64,000 nt of DNA from Balanoglossus misakiensis (taxonomy: Eukaryota; Hemichordata): contig CM082576.2 in the NCBI GenBank assembly GCA_040954595.2, forward strand, positions 9,796,001 through 9,860,000. Reading direction: 5' to 3'. The notes beneath the pieces are model-generated. The model saw only the letters and a list, made by a program, of their open reading frames with translations. It did no database searches and was not told where the DNA came from. Below, piece by piece: positions 63,001 through 64,000 of this stretch. Positions within the stretch are counted from its first letter, which is position 1. The number at the start of each line of letters is the position of its first letter. Both the position numbers and the translations under genes were made by a program.

Positions 63001-64000
63001 AAAAGGGGTATTTTCCTTGTCTTTGTAAACATTTTGTGTCATACTTTCTTACAGGACAAGAGCGACTTCGACAACTGCACTGGAACACGCGATACTTCCG
63101 TCGCCGATTACACGAGATGGATTTCATCGTCTACGGGAGCGATGACTCACCCGTGGTGCCTATGATGATTTATATGCCAACAAAGCTAGCGTGAGTATTC
63201 ATTCACCGCGATCTCTGGCGCATGTCATATATGCACCATCGTTTTCTGATTCATTCGTTTATTCATTCATTCATTCATTCATTCATTCGTTCTTTCTTTC
63301 GTTTGTTCATTCATTCAGTCATTCATTCAGTCATTCGTTCACGGTCTATTAATATGACGCATCCGTGATATTCACACATAGGGATACTGATATAGTACCG
63401 TTCATGTTCGCAACTGTTACAGTTTGTTTTCTCGAGAATGTCTTAAGAGGAAACTCGGAGTGGTGATTGTCGCCTTCCCTGCCACGCCAATCTTGGAAGG
63501 CCGAGCAAGATTCTGCCTTTCTGCTGCCCACACAAAAGAAATCCTGGACAAGGTAAGAGGTTTCATTCGCCGAAGATTTGCGCAAATCTCGCGTACAGTC
63601 TGCCGGGATCCCGACTCGAGCAACAGCATCCATTTAGCCAACATTTCCCACTTCTGTTCTTTTGGTTCACTCTCCACTGCTCACGTCTATTTATGGCCAC
63701 GAGGTTTGAGAGTATTTTCGTGCGCGCACTGCAACATTTTTATCATGCAGGACATCACTTGCTAACAGAAGAATGATCTATATAGTTCACTTTTCGATGG
63801 GTATTGAAAACTACCTTCGGTGTCTTGTTTCTTGGTACACATTGATTGTGATGGAAGTTTTAAGTTCACAACATCTGTTATTTAATTAATGACTCTAAGA
63901 TTTAGAAACGACAGTGAAACGCAGTTGTTGCAATGACCTATATTTTACGGGTTACATGTTGTTGTGTTTTTTCTACGCCAGGCTTTGGCAATAATTGAGG
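60036..64000 (+). CDS. Serine palmitoyltransferase catalytic subunit, SPTLC2/3-like, copy B (3' truncated by window)
   Basis: Second tandem SPTLC2/3-type gene with the same function and same 11-exon layout as copy A: 60036-60206, 60625-60779, 60986-61131, 61261-61385, 61676-61769, 61867-61972, 62373-62592, 62703-62829, 63055-63190, 63423-63552, 63982-64000 onward. Exons 1-10 have exactly the same lengths as in copy A; about 100 nt of the last exon lie past the window. It keeps the family consensus at the PLP lysine (codon 62551-62553), [19 protein letters not shown] and [20 protein letters not shown], so it is probably the functionally conservative copy. The start was chosen at the ATG after the acceptor-like CAG; an in-frame ATG at 60018 exists. 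It may be a co-orthologue of SPTLC2 and SPTLC3. Confidence 0.93.
60572..60596 (+). pseudogene. Fossil of exon 3 acceptor and start within copy B intron 1
   Basis: The sequence GCAATTTTCAGCTTGACCGG followed by AAAGA repeats the acceptor and first coding bases of exon 3 (60976-61000, GCAATTTCAGCTTGACCGGA...) with one extra T. It lies 29 nt before exon 2, inside a segment that copy A intron 1 lacks. It is a small internal duplication, not a usable exon. Confidence 0.6.
61652..61670. repeat. Short (GATT)n repeat before copy B exon 5
   Basis: TGATTAATTGATTGATTGAT runs into TTCAG at the exon 5 acceptor, the same place where copy A has a long ATTT microsatellite. Confidence 0.75.
62155..62257. mobile_element. 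TTAA-flanked inverted-repeat element of the TAACCCTTTCACC family, copy 2
   Basis: It begins TTAACCCTTTCACCACCATG and ends GGGGTGAAAAGGTTAA, with TTAA at both ends and imperfect inverted arms. It shares its end sequence with 43508-43600. It sits in intron 6 of copy B; copy A intron 6 has no such unit, so it probably inserted after the duplication. TTAA targets suggest a piggyBac-type origin. Confidence 0.6.
63249..63340. repeat. (ATTC)n microsatellite
   Basis: About 90 nt of ATTC repeats with CTTT, GTTT and CAGT interruptions, in intron 9 of copy B. It is absent from the matching intron of copy A. Confidence 0.9.

Overview
The window is invertebrate animal nuclear DNA. Genes are split into many short exons with GT-AG introns, the gaps carry AATAAA polyadenylation signals, intergenic DNA is AT-leaning, and there are small inverted-repeat transposons and microsatellites. 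Protein similarity to vertebrate genes is high. RPAP1 and MAPKBP1 are neighbours here, as they are regionally on human 15q15.1, and the palindrome TACATGTA is unusually common. This suggests an invertebrate deuterostome such as amphioxus or a hemichordate, but the exact species cannot be decided from sequence alone. There are no prokaryotic operons, CRISPR arrays, rRNA genes or convincing tRNA genes.

Layout, all main genes on the + strand: (1) 253-9065, the 3' 19 exons of RPAP1 (RNA polymerase II-associated protein 1); the 5' part lies before the window. (2) 10875-47515, a complete 34-exon gene for the single MAPKBP1/WDR62-type JNK scaffold, about 2017 residues: WD40 propellers, then long disordered exons, then a conserved C-terminal helical segment. 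Its second intron is about 10 kb. (3) 51245-55426, a complete 11-exon SPTLC2/3-like serine palmitoyltransferase catalytic subunit (copy A). (4) 60036-64000, a second tandem SPTLC2/3-like gene (copy B) with the same exon structure, cut by the window end 19 nt into its last exon.

RPAP1 and MAPKBP1 are unrelated in function. The two SPT genes would act in sphingolipid synthesis in the ER membrane with an SPTLC1 partner encoded elsewhere. The most interesting signal is the mosaic divergence of the SPT tandem pair. Exons 1-3 and 8-9 differ by about 1-4 percent, while exons 4 and 10 differ by about 20 percent, as expected from patchwork gene conversion. Copy A has also lost several residues that the family conserves.

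Smaller items are short inverted-repeat elements (one 17 nt from an RPAP1 acceptor, two related TTAA-type copies, one pogo-like), an exon-3 fossil in intron 1 of copy B, an ATTT microsatellite abutting a splice acceptor, an in-frame alternative donor in MAPKBP1, and one unassigned coding-like stretch on the minus strand between the SPT genes. Exon boundaries were placed by hand from GT-AG signals, reading-frame continuity and protein similarity recalled from known families; no alignment or transcript was available.
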